From: an uncultured Planctomycetaceae bacterium
GTDB lineage: Bacteria; Planctomycetota; Planctomycetia; Gemmatales; Gemmataceae
Length of the DNA stretch: 33,151 nucleotides
NCBI GenBank assembly: GCA_937888715.1
Contig: CALARU010000146.1
Span: 1-33,151 of the forward strand
Direction: 5' to 3'
Part shown: in pieces, positions 1 to 7,771 of the stretch
Numbering within the stretch: the first letter of the stretch is position 1
Layout of the letters: the number at the start of each line of letters is the position of its first letter
Notes under the pieces: generated by a model
Databases searched by the model: none
Seen by the model: only the letters and a program-made list of their open reading frames with translations
Told to the model about the DNA's origin: nothing
Program-made: the position numbers and the translations under genes

Positions 1-132
1 TCTATTCCTGAAGTCGTTAAACCTAAGCCTATGCCTCTTCCTAAAAAGCCTATCGTTCCACCAGTATCTATTCCCGAAGTCGTTAAGCCAACACCTACAC
101 CTGTGCCTCTTCGCAGGCCAATAGTTTCAGAT
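1..132 (+). repeat. 66-bp tandem repeat (22-aa Pro-rich unit)
   Basis: Bases 1-66 and 67-132 begin with almost identical sequence (tctattcctgaagtcgttaa versus tctattcccgaagtcgttaa) and encode the same 22-residue unit. The second copy diverges in its later half. More copies may lie upstream of the window. Confidence 0.7.
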
Positions 133-609
133 AAAAAACCACTCCTCCCAACGCAACCTACCAAAGCACCAATTCAAGAAGCTCCCCGATATACGACTTA
201 CTCAGATAGAAACAACCAAAGGAACGCACTTAACAATCAGAATTATTATCATCAACAAACGGTCAGAGATTTTTATGAGCATACAAGAAAATACCCTCAG
301 CCCATTTCCAGGAACCAAGGTTATACCAACAACTTCAACACCTACTCATGGGTAAATAACAACCGCTATTTTTACGGATATAACTACAGACATTACAACT
401 ACATTACCTGCTACGATCGATTCAATAACCGGTTTTCAATCATTACAGTACCCAACGAAAACCTGAACTACCCCGTGGTGATTCAGCCCTATCCGCCTGT
501 GATGATTCAACCTTACCCAGTGAATTACTACCAAACATTCGATACAACGGGGTTTTTAAGCTCTGTCCTAATGCTGCTAAGAATCACTCAGGGAAATTAC
601 ATCTGGTAA
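1..609 (+). CDS. Pro-rich / Asn-Tyr-rich protein, 3' part only
   Basis: The reading frame is open from the first base, so the gene starts upstream of the window; the ATG at 31 is internal to a repeat and is unlikely to be the start. The visible part has two copies of a 22-residue Pro-rich unit (SIPEVVKP...PIV) starting at bases 1 and 67. A segment very rich in Asn, Tyr, Gln and Arg follows (about residues 60-140), then a short Pro-Tyr repeat (VIQPYPPVMIQPYPV). The C-terminus is short and hydrophobic. This composition suggests an exported or wall-associated low-complexity protein, but no family is recognised and no signal peptide can be checked because the N-terminus is missing. It ends 31 bases before the convergent PQQ gene, with no convincing terminator between them. 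Confidence 0.7.
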   Translation, partial: SIPEVVKPKPMPLPKKPIVPPVSIPEVVKPTPTPVPLRRPIVSDKKPLLPTQPTKAPIQEAPRYTTYSDRNNQRNALNNQNYYHQQTVRDFYEHTRKYPQPISRNQGYTNNFNTYSWVNNNRYFYGYNYRHYNYITCYDRFNNRFSIITVPNENLNYPVVIQPYPPVMIQPYPVNYYQTFDTTGFLSSVLMLLRITQGNYIW

Positions 610-640
610 ATGATGCGATCAACCTAGAATAAAAGAATCT

Positions 641-1957
641 CTATTCAGCAAGGGAAACACAAATAAGCTCTGCATCATTACGCCAATAAATGCACTTGTT
701 TGCGAAGGCAGGGTGCGACCAAAGCACATCACGATTGAAAGCTGCGTTGGTAGGTTTTAGAAGATTCGCCCTGCTGATTTCTTCATAACCTTTGGGAGAA
801 ACCTTGGCGCAAATCAAATCCCCAGTTTCAGAAGCAAGATAAAAATGATCATCATTTTTAACCAAAAAAGCAGTGCCATGAGTAGTTCGCTTGCCGGTGG
901 TAGGCTTGAAATCAGTCCAAAGCCTTTCGCCCGATAGCATCTTGAAAGCACCAAGCCAACCTTGATGGCAATCCGTGCCATAAACAACGCCATTTTCTGC
1001 AAAAGGCGTGCTATTACAGGGGTAAAGAGCGGTTTCACGAGTACCCTGCCAGAGTATGGAAGCGCCCGGTTTATCAGAAGAAAGCTTGAATCCAGCCCCA
1101 ATGCTGCCAATGCCACCTGCATAAAGTAAATCGCCATCTTTGACCGGAGCAGAAACCGACATACCATAGTTCGGCTTCAAAGGAAGCGACCAGTAAACCT
1201 TACCGGAAATAAGATCAAGGCTGTTAAGTTTGTCTGCATCCCAGATTAAAAGTTGATCAACGCCCGCAGCATTAATCAAAGTGGGTGGGCAGTACCCCGA
1301 TTCGGAAGCTGAAAGTGCTTTCCAAACTTCTTTGCCTGTATCTTTGTTGAAGGCGACAGCAACACTACCTTCGCCACCAACTAGGCAATAAACCAAATCA
1401 CCTTTAATTAATGGATGGCCACAAAAGCCCCAAAGAGGGGTGGGCGCGTTATAATCTTTTTTGAAATCTTTGGTCCAAATAGGCTTACCAGTATTAACAT
1501 CTAGGCAGAAGAAATTGCCTTCAGCACCTAAGCCATAAACTTTGCCATCAACAACCGAAGGGGTCACCCGTGGGCCGGAAGCATAAGAGATTTTATATAC
1601 AACAGGGTATTCATATTTCCAAAGAAGAGCACCGGATTTGGCATCAAAACAAAGAAGCCTTTCATTGCCCGAGCGTTCATCACGCTTGTTGAAATCATTG
1701 GTGCTATCGCCAGATTTAACGACAAAGTCTGGGACAAAAACTTTATTACCAGCAACAGCAGGGCCAGAAAACCCGCCCGAGACCTTGCTCTTCCAAAGCA
1801 CTTTGGGCCCATCTTTGGGGAACTGCCTGATGATACCTTTTTCATTCCAAACAGAATTTCTTGTTGGTCCAAGCCACTGGGGCCATTCTTCTGCCATTAC
1901 AAAGGAAGCGCCAAAGCAAACAAAAATTACCAAGCAAATTAGCAAGCGAGTCTTCAT
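641..1957 (-). CDS. Exported PQQ-like beta-propeller (BamB-like) protein
   Basis: 438 residues. The N-terminus is a clear signal peptide (MKTRLLICLVIFVCFGASFVMA) with likely cleavage after residue 22, followed by EEWPQWLGPTRN, a typical mature start of planctomycete PQQ-repeat proteins. Beta-propeller blades follow, with motifs such as LLCFDAKSGALLWKY, FFCLDVNTGKPIW and AFNKDTGKEVW. These match the PQQ-like/WD40-like domain of the COG1520 family. The fold is expected outside the cytoplasm; substrate and partner are unknown, and no quinoprotein dehydrogenase active site was identified. The gene lies 93 bases downstream of the large surface-protein gene on the same strand. Its Shine-Dalgarno (AAGGA, 7 bases before the ATG) is inside one arm of a stable hairpin, so translation may be regulated. 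It is probably a structural or scaffold protein rather than an enzyme. Confidence 0.9.
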   Translation of the reverse strand: MKTRLLICLVIFVCFGASFVMAEEWPQWLGPTRNSVWNEKGIIRQFPKDGPKVLWKSKVSGGFSGPAVAGNKVFVPDFVVKSGDSTNDFNKRDERSGNERLLCFDAKSGALLWKYEYPVVYKISYASGPRVTPSVVDGKVYGLGAEGNFFCLDVNTGKPIWTKDFKKDYNAPTPLWGFCGHPLIKGDLVYCLVGGEGSVAVAFNKDTGKEVWKALSASESGYCPPTLINAAGVDQLLIWDADKLNSLDLISGKVYWSLPLKPNYGMSVSAPVKDGDLLYAGGIGSIGAGFKLSSDKPGASILWQGTRETALYPCNSTPFAENGVVYGTDCHQGWLGAFKMLSGERLWTDFKPTTGKRTTHGTAFLVKNDDHFYLASETGDLICAKVSPKGYEEISRANLLKPTNAAFNRDVLWSHPAFANKCIYWRNDAELICVSLAE

Positions 1958-1959
1958 GG

Positions 1960-2010
1960 CTCAATCCTTCTGAATGATGGTTGTGAACATTCATATCATG
2001 AAGGATTGAG
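1960..2010 (-). promoter_or_regulatory. Hairpin sequestering the Shine-Dalgarno of the PQQ gene
   Basis: In the sense of the minus-strand mRNA, CTCAATCCTTC (2010-2000) pairs perfectly over 11 bp with GAAGGATTGAG (1970-1960). An inner 6-bp stem TGAATG/CATTCA (1993-1988 with 1976-1971) is separated by a 6-base bulge, and an 11-base loop closes it. The 3' arm carries AAGGA, the probable Shine-Dalgarno, and the arm ends only two bases before the ATG. No T-run follows, so it does not look like an intrinsic terminator for the upstream gene. A translational control element or RNA thermometer-like structure is the best reading. Confidence 0.55.
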
Positions 2011-2050
2011 ATAGAAGAATCAAGAGAATCAGAGCAAAAGAAAATTGATT

Positions 2051-5000
2051 TTAACCAACAAAGGCGCCACCAGTAAAGCCAACAGGGAAAGCAAAGAAAT
2101 CATCAATCGCCCCAAAAAGCTGATCAAAGACTCTGATTTCTGAAGGAGCATTAGTATATGGTGCGGTAACAACATCAATGGTTCCATTACCATTAACATC
2201 AACAGCACCAATAGTTACACCGCCAGAGAATTCCACAGGGTAGGCAAAGAAAGAATCGAGAGTTGCAGTGCCAAAGGAGTTAAAAACTTTAACATGAGGC
2301 CCGCCACCCGGTCCAGCAGCAACCATGATATCCGCAGAACCATTATTATCAAAATCCCCCGAGGCAACAAAAACACCTCTGGTAACACCTGGATCAAAAG
2401 CAAAGAAATTAGCCAACGCAACTTGCTGACCTACGATAAGGGCCTTGCCACTAAGCCCTAAAACATGAGGCCCGCCCCCTGCACCTGCACCGGTAATTAC
2501 ATCAGAAAAACCATCAGCATTAAGATCACCAGATGCAACCGAGATACCACCGGTAAAAGCAGTGCTATAAGCAAAATAGCTGGCAATAATCGAGTTATCC
2601 AAGCCACTAAAAACTTGAACATGCGGCCCACCCCCTGCACCTGCACCGGTGATGATATCGGCATAACCATCACCATTGACATCGCCACAAGCGACAAAAA
2701 TACCACTGGAAAACTGCGGAGCGTAGGCAAAGAAGTTGCGGATTTCAGAATAATTTGAACCATCATAAACTTTAACATTTGGGCCGCCACCCGGGCCTGC
2801 TGCGACGATAATATCTTCAATACCATCCGCATTGATATCGCCACCTGCAACACGAACGCCACCACTAAACCCGGTGTCAAATGCAAAAAAGCTAACCTGA
2901 GTATTAGCAATCTTGTCGTAAACATTAACCTGAGGCCCACCTCCTGCATTAGCTCCTACGATGATGAGATTATTTGAAGCCCCAACTGATTGAACGAGGC
3001 TGGAAGTTGCAGTGGAATAAAAGAAGGTGTTGGAAACATCTGGCGCGCCCAGATATTGGACAGTGATCATCCTCCTGCCCCCAGGAAGATTACTGGTTTG
3101 AAAAGATGCCACGCCGTTGACCAAAGGAATCTGACCACTAATAGCAACACCATTATCAAGGAAAACCACATTCCCAATGGGGACTCCATCAGCAGGATTG
3201 ACCGATTCAACCGTGGTTGTAAAGGTGATGGGCGAAAACCTGCTGGCAGGATTTTGGGAGGAAATAATCTGGGAAGAAGTTGCATGCGTGGTAAGAATAG
3301 ATTGAGAATACGCAGTTGAAAAAGAAGATGCCAGGTAATTGGAATCTCCGATGAATTGAGCCCGAATGAGATGGGTTCCTGTCGTAGAAAACGATGTTGT
3401 AAAAGTTGCAACCCTTGCGCCAGTGGCATCTATTGTTGAAGCGGTATTAATGGTTTGTAACGGTTGAAGAACACCATCAATATCAAATAAGACCTGCCCT
3501 GTGGCAGACCCACCTGAAAACTGCGGAGTCACCACTGCAGTAAATGTCAAAGGTAAATCTGTTCCATAAACAGCCGCTGGGCTTGAAACCGTAACCGAAG
3601 TTGATGCTTTAGTGACGGTATGAACAATGGGGGTGGTGGAATTACTGGAAGCAATAACTCCAACGCCAGTATATGAGGCCGTTATAACATGAGGAGAATT
3701 AGGAACACTTAAAGTGGAAACATTGACACTTGCATTTCCACCCATAACAGCAACAGAAGAACCAAGCGCAGAACCATTATCAAAGAATTGAACGGTTCCT
3801 GCTGATATTGAGCCACCTAAACCATTTACCGATGCGGTGTAGGTTATGGCTTGGCCATAGATCGAAACGTTATCAACATCTGAAGAAGAAATCGTGGTGG
3901 TGGTAACAACTCCCACAGCAGTCAAAGTAACATCATTACCATCGCCCCCTACATAAGAGATTCTGTAGGAAAAATTATTAGAGGTAACGAGTGCCCCTTC
4001 AGCAAGGCCCGAGAAAGTACCTATAACAGCATCAGCACCATCGTTATTAATAATGGTGTATTTAGTTCCGATAACATTAGGGGAAAAGTTGAGTGAGAGA
4101 TTAAGTGTGGGGCTACCTGAAAGAGAAACATTCCCTTGAACTTTAAACTGATCGTAGTCTGAACCAGCTACGGGGGAAGATACGCCCAATCCATTTAAAT
4201 CAATGCTAAGAATCGCTGCATTACTTTGAATATTTAAAGAACCAGTGGATAGAACCGAGGTAGCATTAGTAGCAAGCCCTGGCGCCAAAAAAGCGGTTTG
4301 ACCTGAATTAACTGTAAGAGAACCTGTTTTACCAGACCCCATGAGTGTGGAAGCGTTTTGAACAGTTACTGGAACATTATCCGAGCCAATCTGAATGAGA
4401 GTTCCACCATTAACAACCGAGGCCGCTTGCGAATTATTGGAACCAGTAATTAACAGTGTGCCTGCACCTTCTTTTCTAAGAGTAGTTGAACCACCATCGA
4501 TTTTTCCGGAAACAGCAAGTGTACCTTGATCAACGCCAATGCCTGCACTTAGCGAAGTGCCAGCCAAAGTAATGTTTCCAGCCCAAGAGTTATTTCCCGA
4601 GACGCTACGAAGTGCACCCTGATTACCAACGCCATTGCCATCAAGGTTAAGAGTTCTGTTTGAGATTGCAATATTACCCTGCAAGGCAAGCGTGGCAGGG
4701 CCTGAAGCGCCAGAGGTGGAGACAGTAATTGCACCAGCAGGGCTAGAGCCAAGCGAGTTGGAATTCTGCAAAAGTAAAGTGCCCTCTTGCACAGAAACAG
4801 GAAGGGTGAGAGTGGTGGGGCCGTTAATTTTTACCGTGCCCGCTCCGATTTTAATCAACTGCGAATTCAGACTTGTTGCGTTCGCAGACTGAGTGATGTT
4901 ACCTAATATCTGCAACTCGCTGCCTGCTGCAGCCCCAAAAGAGGAAGTTTGATCGATGGTAATAGCACCTGACCAAGAATTAACGCCGATGCTTTGCAAG

Positions 5001-7066
5001 CCGCCCAGACCAGTAAAACCAGTACTTCCTACCGTGATATTATTTGTAAAGTTAAGGCCATTGCCTTCAATTTGAAGAGATCCCGCACCAGAAAGCCTAG
5101 GAGGCGAGGCAGAAGTTTGAGTAACGGTAATTGAACTGGCATTTACAATGGAAGCACTATTAGTGAGCTTCAAATTCCCGGAACTTACCAACACATTACC
5201 CAGCAAATTAGAATTCGTTGCGGACAACGTTAAGGTATTCGATCCCCTTTTTTCTAAAGTATCAGCAGCAGAAAGCGAAACATCACCAGATATTTTTAAA
5301 GTCCCCCCAGGTGTACCACCTATTGAAGCATCATCCTGAATAACCACATTCCCCTGCCAATCCGCAGAGTTTGGATTACTCGAAGGCGATATAATCTGAA
5401 AAGCGCCTAGCCCTTCTAACCTTTGTGAATTAGTAAAAGGAATGCCAGGATTTTGATCAGGCCCACTCCCCCCTTGAATCACCAACTGATAACCTGCACC
5501 AAAAACAAAAGACTGACCACCGATATTTGAATCACCAATGGTGAAAGCACCAAACTGGGGCGTGGGGTTATTAGGATCAAGAAGGTTTGCGGGAACCTGG
5601 CTGACAAGTATTTGTTTTAAGGAAGAACTTTGTGGCGAAATACCCAAGGCTGCATCGTTTTGAACATTTAAAAACCCATTAAAAACAGTGACATCACCAG
5701 TAAAAGTATTCGCTTGTGTAAGCTCTACAGTGCCCAATCCCCACTTTCTTAACCCAGCAGAACCACCTATTGCGCCATTAATTTCCATCGTGCTTCCAAA
5801 CTGCTGGCCAACACTTGCGTCACCATTGGGATTAAGTGCACCAGGAGTCTGAATAGCAGAAGGATTTGCAACCAAGGTAACTGTACCATTCCACTGATTG
5901 GGAACTGCAGAAGAAGCAGTCATGCCATCCAAAGAACCCTGGGGAATTCCAAGATTGATTCCCGCTGTCCCAAGAGTTGGAACAAAACCATCTCCACCAA
6001 AAAGAATAAGATTGCGATTAGCAATTTGCGCCCCGCCATTGTAAAGATTCCCAATTGCGTTTTGGGAATAATCCGAGGAACTCAAGCGCAAGGTTCCGCC
6101 ATTAATTTCGACATTGGCGTTAACCACAGAACTACCCAACCCTTGATCGTTGGAAACAACCAGAACACCATTTTCAACCGAAGTAACACCCTGGTAAGAG
6201 TTCTTGCCATCGAATACAAGTACGCCGGAACCACGCTTGATTATTTTATTATTATTCAAATCGGAAATACTGATGTAATTGGCGTCAACAGTTCCATCTA
6301 TTCGGTTTGAAAAAACTAACCAAGATCCTTCGTTAGCAACATTAAAAACAAAATCAGAATTGTTCTGGCCTATTTTAACAGGCATATAAACCCAGTTGGC
6401 ATTAGTGTTATCAGGGAACGATGCAGATGAACCTGAGTAAACCGCATTGATTTGAGTTTGAACATTCAACGGATTAGCAGATGCGCCACCGGTTGGATAA
6501 AACCCAAGAGCAGGCCCCGGAGAAGTGGTGGGTGTTGCAGGACCAAATTGAGGATAATCCCTTGCAAAGATATAATACCCAGACCCAAAAAGATCAATGT
6601 TATTAACAAAATCTAACGACTGCACACCTCCAGGAAGGTAGGACGCCATGCTACCATTTGAATCAAGGGAAAGGTCATTGATAACATTAACTGAAATCGG
6701 GATGGGCAAGGTACCGCCATTAGGATCAGGTCGAGAAAGATTTCCAAATACACCCGCGAAAGGAGTTGCCAAAACTGAAGGACTATTTATAAGGTTGGGA
6801 AAAAGCAGACTATCGCCATTTTGAGGCAATCCAGGTTGCCCACTTGAAGGGCTCCAGTTGCTAGCCAAAGTATTGAGAAACGAGCTAAATGTTGGATCGC
6901 CAAAAGCAGGGGGCGGGCCATCAGTTCCGTTGGGGATTGCACTGCCATCCCATACGCGAGTTGCACACTCCAATCTTTCTTCAAGTAATTCCAAAAAAGG
7001 AGAAGAGTACTTCCGATTTTTTCCAATACCGCCAGCATTAAAAAAACTTTTGAAATTAAAAGCCAT
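2051..7066 (-). CDS. Giant surface protein: PATR strand repeats, Ig-like domains, FG-GAP repeats
   Basis: 1671 residues. The start has a good Shine-Dalgarno (GGGAGG, 8 bases before the ATG). The N-terminus lacks a classical signal peptide but has LELLEERLE at residues 25-33, like the LEPR-XLL type motif on large planctomycete surface proteins. Residues about 275-1045 are autotransporter-associated beta-strand repeats (for example KRGSGVLVFDGKNSYQG and LRKEGAGTLLITG), ending in YVGGDGNDVTLTAV, a usual end of such passengers. About 1048-1360 hold three Ig-like domains with VQFFDNG or VVFLDNG motifs. About 1365-1671 hold five to six FG-GAP/VCBS-like repeats of 51-57 residues with GAGxGGGPxV followed by calcium-loop motifs such as GDINADG and GDVNGDG. 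There is no C-terminal autotransporter barrel. Probably extracellular, adhesive or structural. The last repeat stops abruptly after GGAFVG. Confidence 0.9.
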   Translation of the reverse strand: MAFNFKSFFNAGGIGKNRKYSSPFLELLEERLECATRVWDGSAIPNGTDGPPPAFGDPTFSSFLNTLASNWSPSSGQPGLPQNGDSLLFPNLINSPSVLATPFAGVFGNLSRPDPNGGTLPIPISVNVINDLSLDSNGSMASYLPGGVQSLDFVNNIDLFGSGYYIFARDYPQFGPATPTTSPGPALGFYPTGGASANPLNVQTQINAVYSGSSASFPDNTNANWVYMPVKIGQNNSDFVFNVANEGSWLVFSNRIDGTVDANYISISDLNNNKIIKRGSGVLVFDGKNSYQGVTSVENGVLVVSNDQGLGSSVVNANVEINGGTLRLSSSDYSQNAIGNLYNGGAQIANRNLILFGGDGFVPTLGTAGINLGIPQGSLDGMTASSAVPNQWNGTVTLVANPSAIQTPGALNPNGDASVGQQFGSTMEINGAIGGSAGLRKWGLGTVELTQANTFTGDVTVFNGFLNVQNDAALGISPQSSSLKQILVSQVPANLLDPNNPTPQFGAFTIGDSNIGGQSFVFGAGYQLVIQGGSGPDQNPGIPFTNSQRLEGLGAFQIISPSSNPNSADWQGNVVIQDDASIGGTPGGTLKISGDVSLSAADTLEKRGSNTLTLSATNSNLLGNVLVSSGNLKLTNSASIVNASSITVTQTSASPPRLSGAGSLQIEGNGLNFTNNITVGSTGFTGLGGLQSIGVNSWSGAITIDQTSSFGAAAGSELQILGNITQSANATSLNSQLIKIGAGTVKINGPTTLTLPVSVQEGTLLLQNSNSLGSSPAGAITVSTSGASGPATLALQGNIAISNRTLNLDGNGVGNQGALRSVSGNNSWAGNITLAGTSLSAGIGVDQGTLAVSGKIDGGSTTLRKEGAGTLLITGSNNSQAASVVNGGTLIQIGSDNVPVTVQNASTLMGSGKTGSLTVNSGQTAFLAPGLATNATSVLSTGSLNIQSNAAILSIDLNGLGVSSPVAGSDYDQFKVQGNVSLSGSPTLNLSLNFSPNVIGTKYTIINNDGADAVIGTFSGLAEGALVTSNNFSYRISYVGGDGNDVTLTAVGVVTTTTISSSDVDNVSIYGQAITYTASVNGLGGSISAGTVQFFDNGSALGSSVAVMGGNASVNVSTLSVPNSPHVITASYTGVGVIASSNSTTPIVHTVTKASTSVTVSSPAAVYGTDLPLTFTAVVTPQFSGGSATGQVLFDIDGVLQPLQTINTASTIDATGARVATFTTSFSTTGTHLIRAQFIGDSNYLASSFSTAYSQSILTTHATSSQIISSQNPASRFSPITFTTTVESVNPADGVPIGNVVFLDNGVAISGQIPLVNGVASFQTSNLPGGRRMITVQYLGAPDVSNTFFYSTATSSLVQSVGASNNLIIVGANAGGGPQVNVYDKIANTQVSFFAFDTGFSGGVRVAGGDINADGIEDIIVAAGPGGGPNVKVYDGSNYSEIRNFFAYAPQFSSGIFVACGDVNGDGYADIITGAGAGGGPHVQVFSGLDNSIIASYFAYSTAFTGGISVASGDLNADGFSDVITGAGAGGGPHVLGLSGKALIVGQQVALANFFAFDPGVTRGVFVASGDFDNNGSADIMVAAGPGGGPHVKVFNSFGTATLDSFFAYPVEFSGGVTIGAVDVNGNGTIDVVTAPYTNAPSEIRVFDQLFGAIDDFFAFPVGFTGGAFVG
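2054..2974 (-). repeat. FG-GAP coding repeat array (about 153-171 bp units)
   Basis: The 3' end of the surface-protein gene is built of diverged repeats, visible on the plus strand as recurring acatgaggcccgcc-type segments near 2291, 2465, 2620 and 2778. Each unit encodes GxGGGPxVxVF...FFAF...GGVxVAxGDxNxDGxxDI. Units differ by indels of a few codons and by many silent changes, so this is an old duplication rather than a recent expansion. Confidence 0.7.
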
Positions 7067-7262
7067 GGAATCAGCCTCCCAAGAGGTAAATGGGTTTACG
7101 ACTACCTAGCAGCCACAAAAGCGGATGCGATAAAATTTATTAGCCCTGAAGTTGGAAGTGAAAATCAGGAGTGCTGGAATGTTTGACGAAACTATTATTG
7201 CCACCTAACAAGCAATTTAAAAACTTCCTTAAAGATGAGTGATTGATGAGATTTGTTTCGAC

Positions 7263-7268
7263 TATAAT
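7263..7268 (+). promoter_or_regulatory. Possible -10 box TATAAT
   Basis: A perfect TATAAT lies about 45 bases upstream of the small ORF at 7313. The only -35-like hexamers nearby (TTGATG at 7243, spacer 14) are badly spaced. The surrounding DNA is very AT-rich, so chance is a real alternative. Confidence 0.25.
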
Positions 7269-7312
7269 AAGAATAAGAATTGATTAATTTTTAACCCCAA
7301 GAGAATGCACAA

Positions 7313-7561
7313 TTGAAACTGTACCACGAACCTTTTTTTAAATACACTTTTTCAGAACAGCGAAAAATAGAGAAGATTCATCTACCAGAATTGAAACCCC
7401 ATACCAACATCATCATTTGTAAAAACTCGGTCCCCTCTAAAAACAAAGATGATATCCTGTTCACGGGTACAACCAATGCCGACTGCTGGATGCTTTTTTC
7501 CCATCCCTTGATAGTGATGGCAGGCGATATCTTTTACGCCATTGAACAGGAACCCTCATGA
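7313..7561 (+). CDS. Small hypothetical ORF, coding status doubtful
   Basis: 82 residues from a TTG start with AAGAGA about 8 bases upstream. No family is recognised. The sequence is charged at the N-terminus and more hydrophobic near the C-terminus (WMLFSHPLIVMAGDIF). Its TGA overlaps the ATG of the sulfatase remnant (ATGA), an arrangement typical of translational coupling. As the next ORF is plainly a broken gene, this one could be a remnant too, or a real small gene. I cannot decide from sequence alone. Confidence 0.3.
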   Translation: MKLYHEPFFKYTFSEQRKIEKIHLPELKPHTNIIICKNSVPSKNKDDILFTGTTNADCWMLFSHPLIVMAGDIFYAIEQEPS

Positions 7562-7758
7562 TCAACACTTCCCTTCTTCATTTTCTTTTCGCAGGATTTT
7601 CGAGCGAAGCACCTTTGCAAGCTTCGAAGCCCAATGTGCTTTTAATCATTGCGGATGATCTTCGAACCGATTTGAAATCATATGGTGTGAAAGTAGTAAG
7701 CCCAAACTTAACCCAAATCACCACATCCCTACTGCGCCATAACTTTCAAATTTCATAA
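7558..7758 (+). pseudogene. Sulfatase N-terminal remnant
   Basis: 66 residues. After a weakly hydrophobic leader, residues 24-54 read KPNVLLIIADDLRTDL followed by KSYGVKVVSPNLTQI, the start of a type I sulfatase of the arylsulfatase/iduronate-2-sulfatase kind, including the two metal-binding Asp (residues 33-34). Similarity then stops and the frame ends after twelve unrelated residues. The rest of a sulfatase (normally about 450-500 residues), including the CxPSR motif whose Cys becomes formylglycine, is absent; the next gene begins 13 bases later. It therefore cannot be an active sulfatase. It most likely marks an internal deletion that joined the sulfatase start to the DNA upstream of the epimerase gene. 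Confidence 0.75.
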
Positions 7759-7771
7759 AGGCGGGCAATCA

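Noticed and set aside
626..645. GAATA/TATTC hairpin between the first gene and the PQQ gene
   Set aside because: Only five A/T-dominated pairs; not stable enough to call a terminator.
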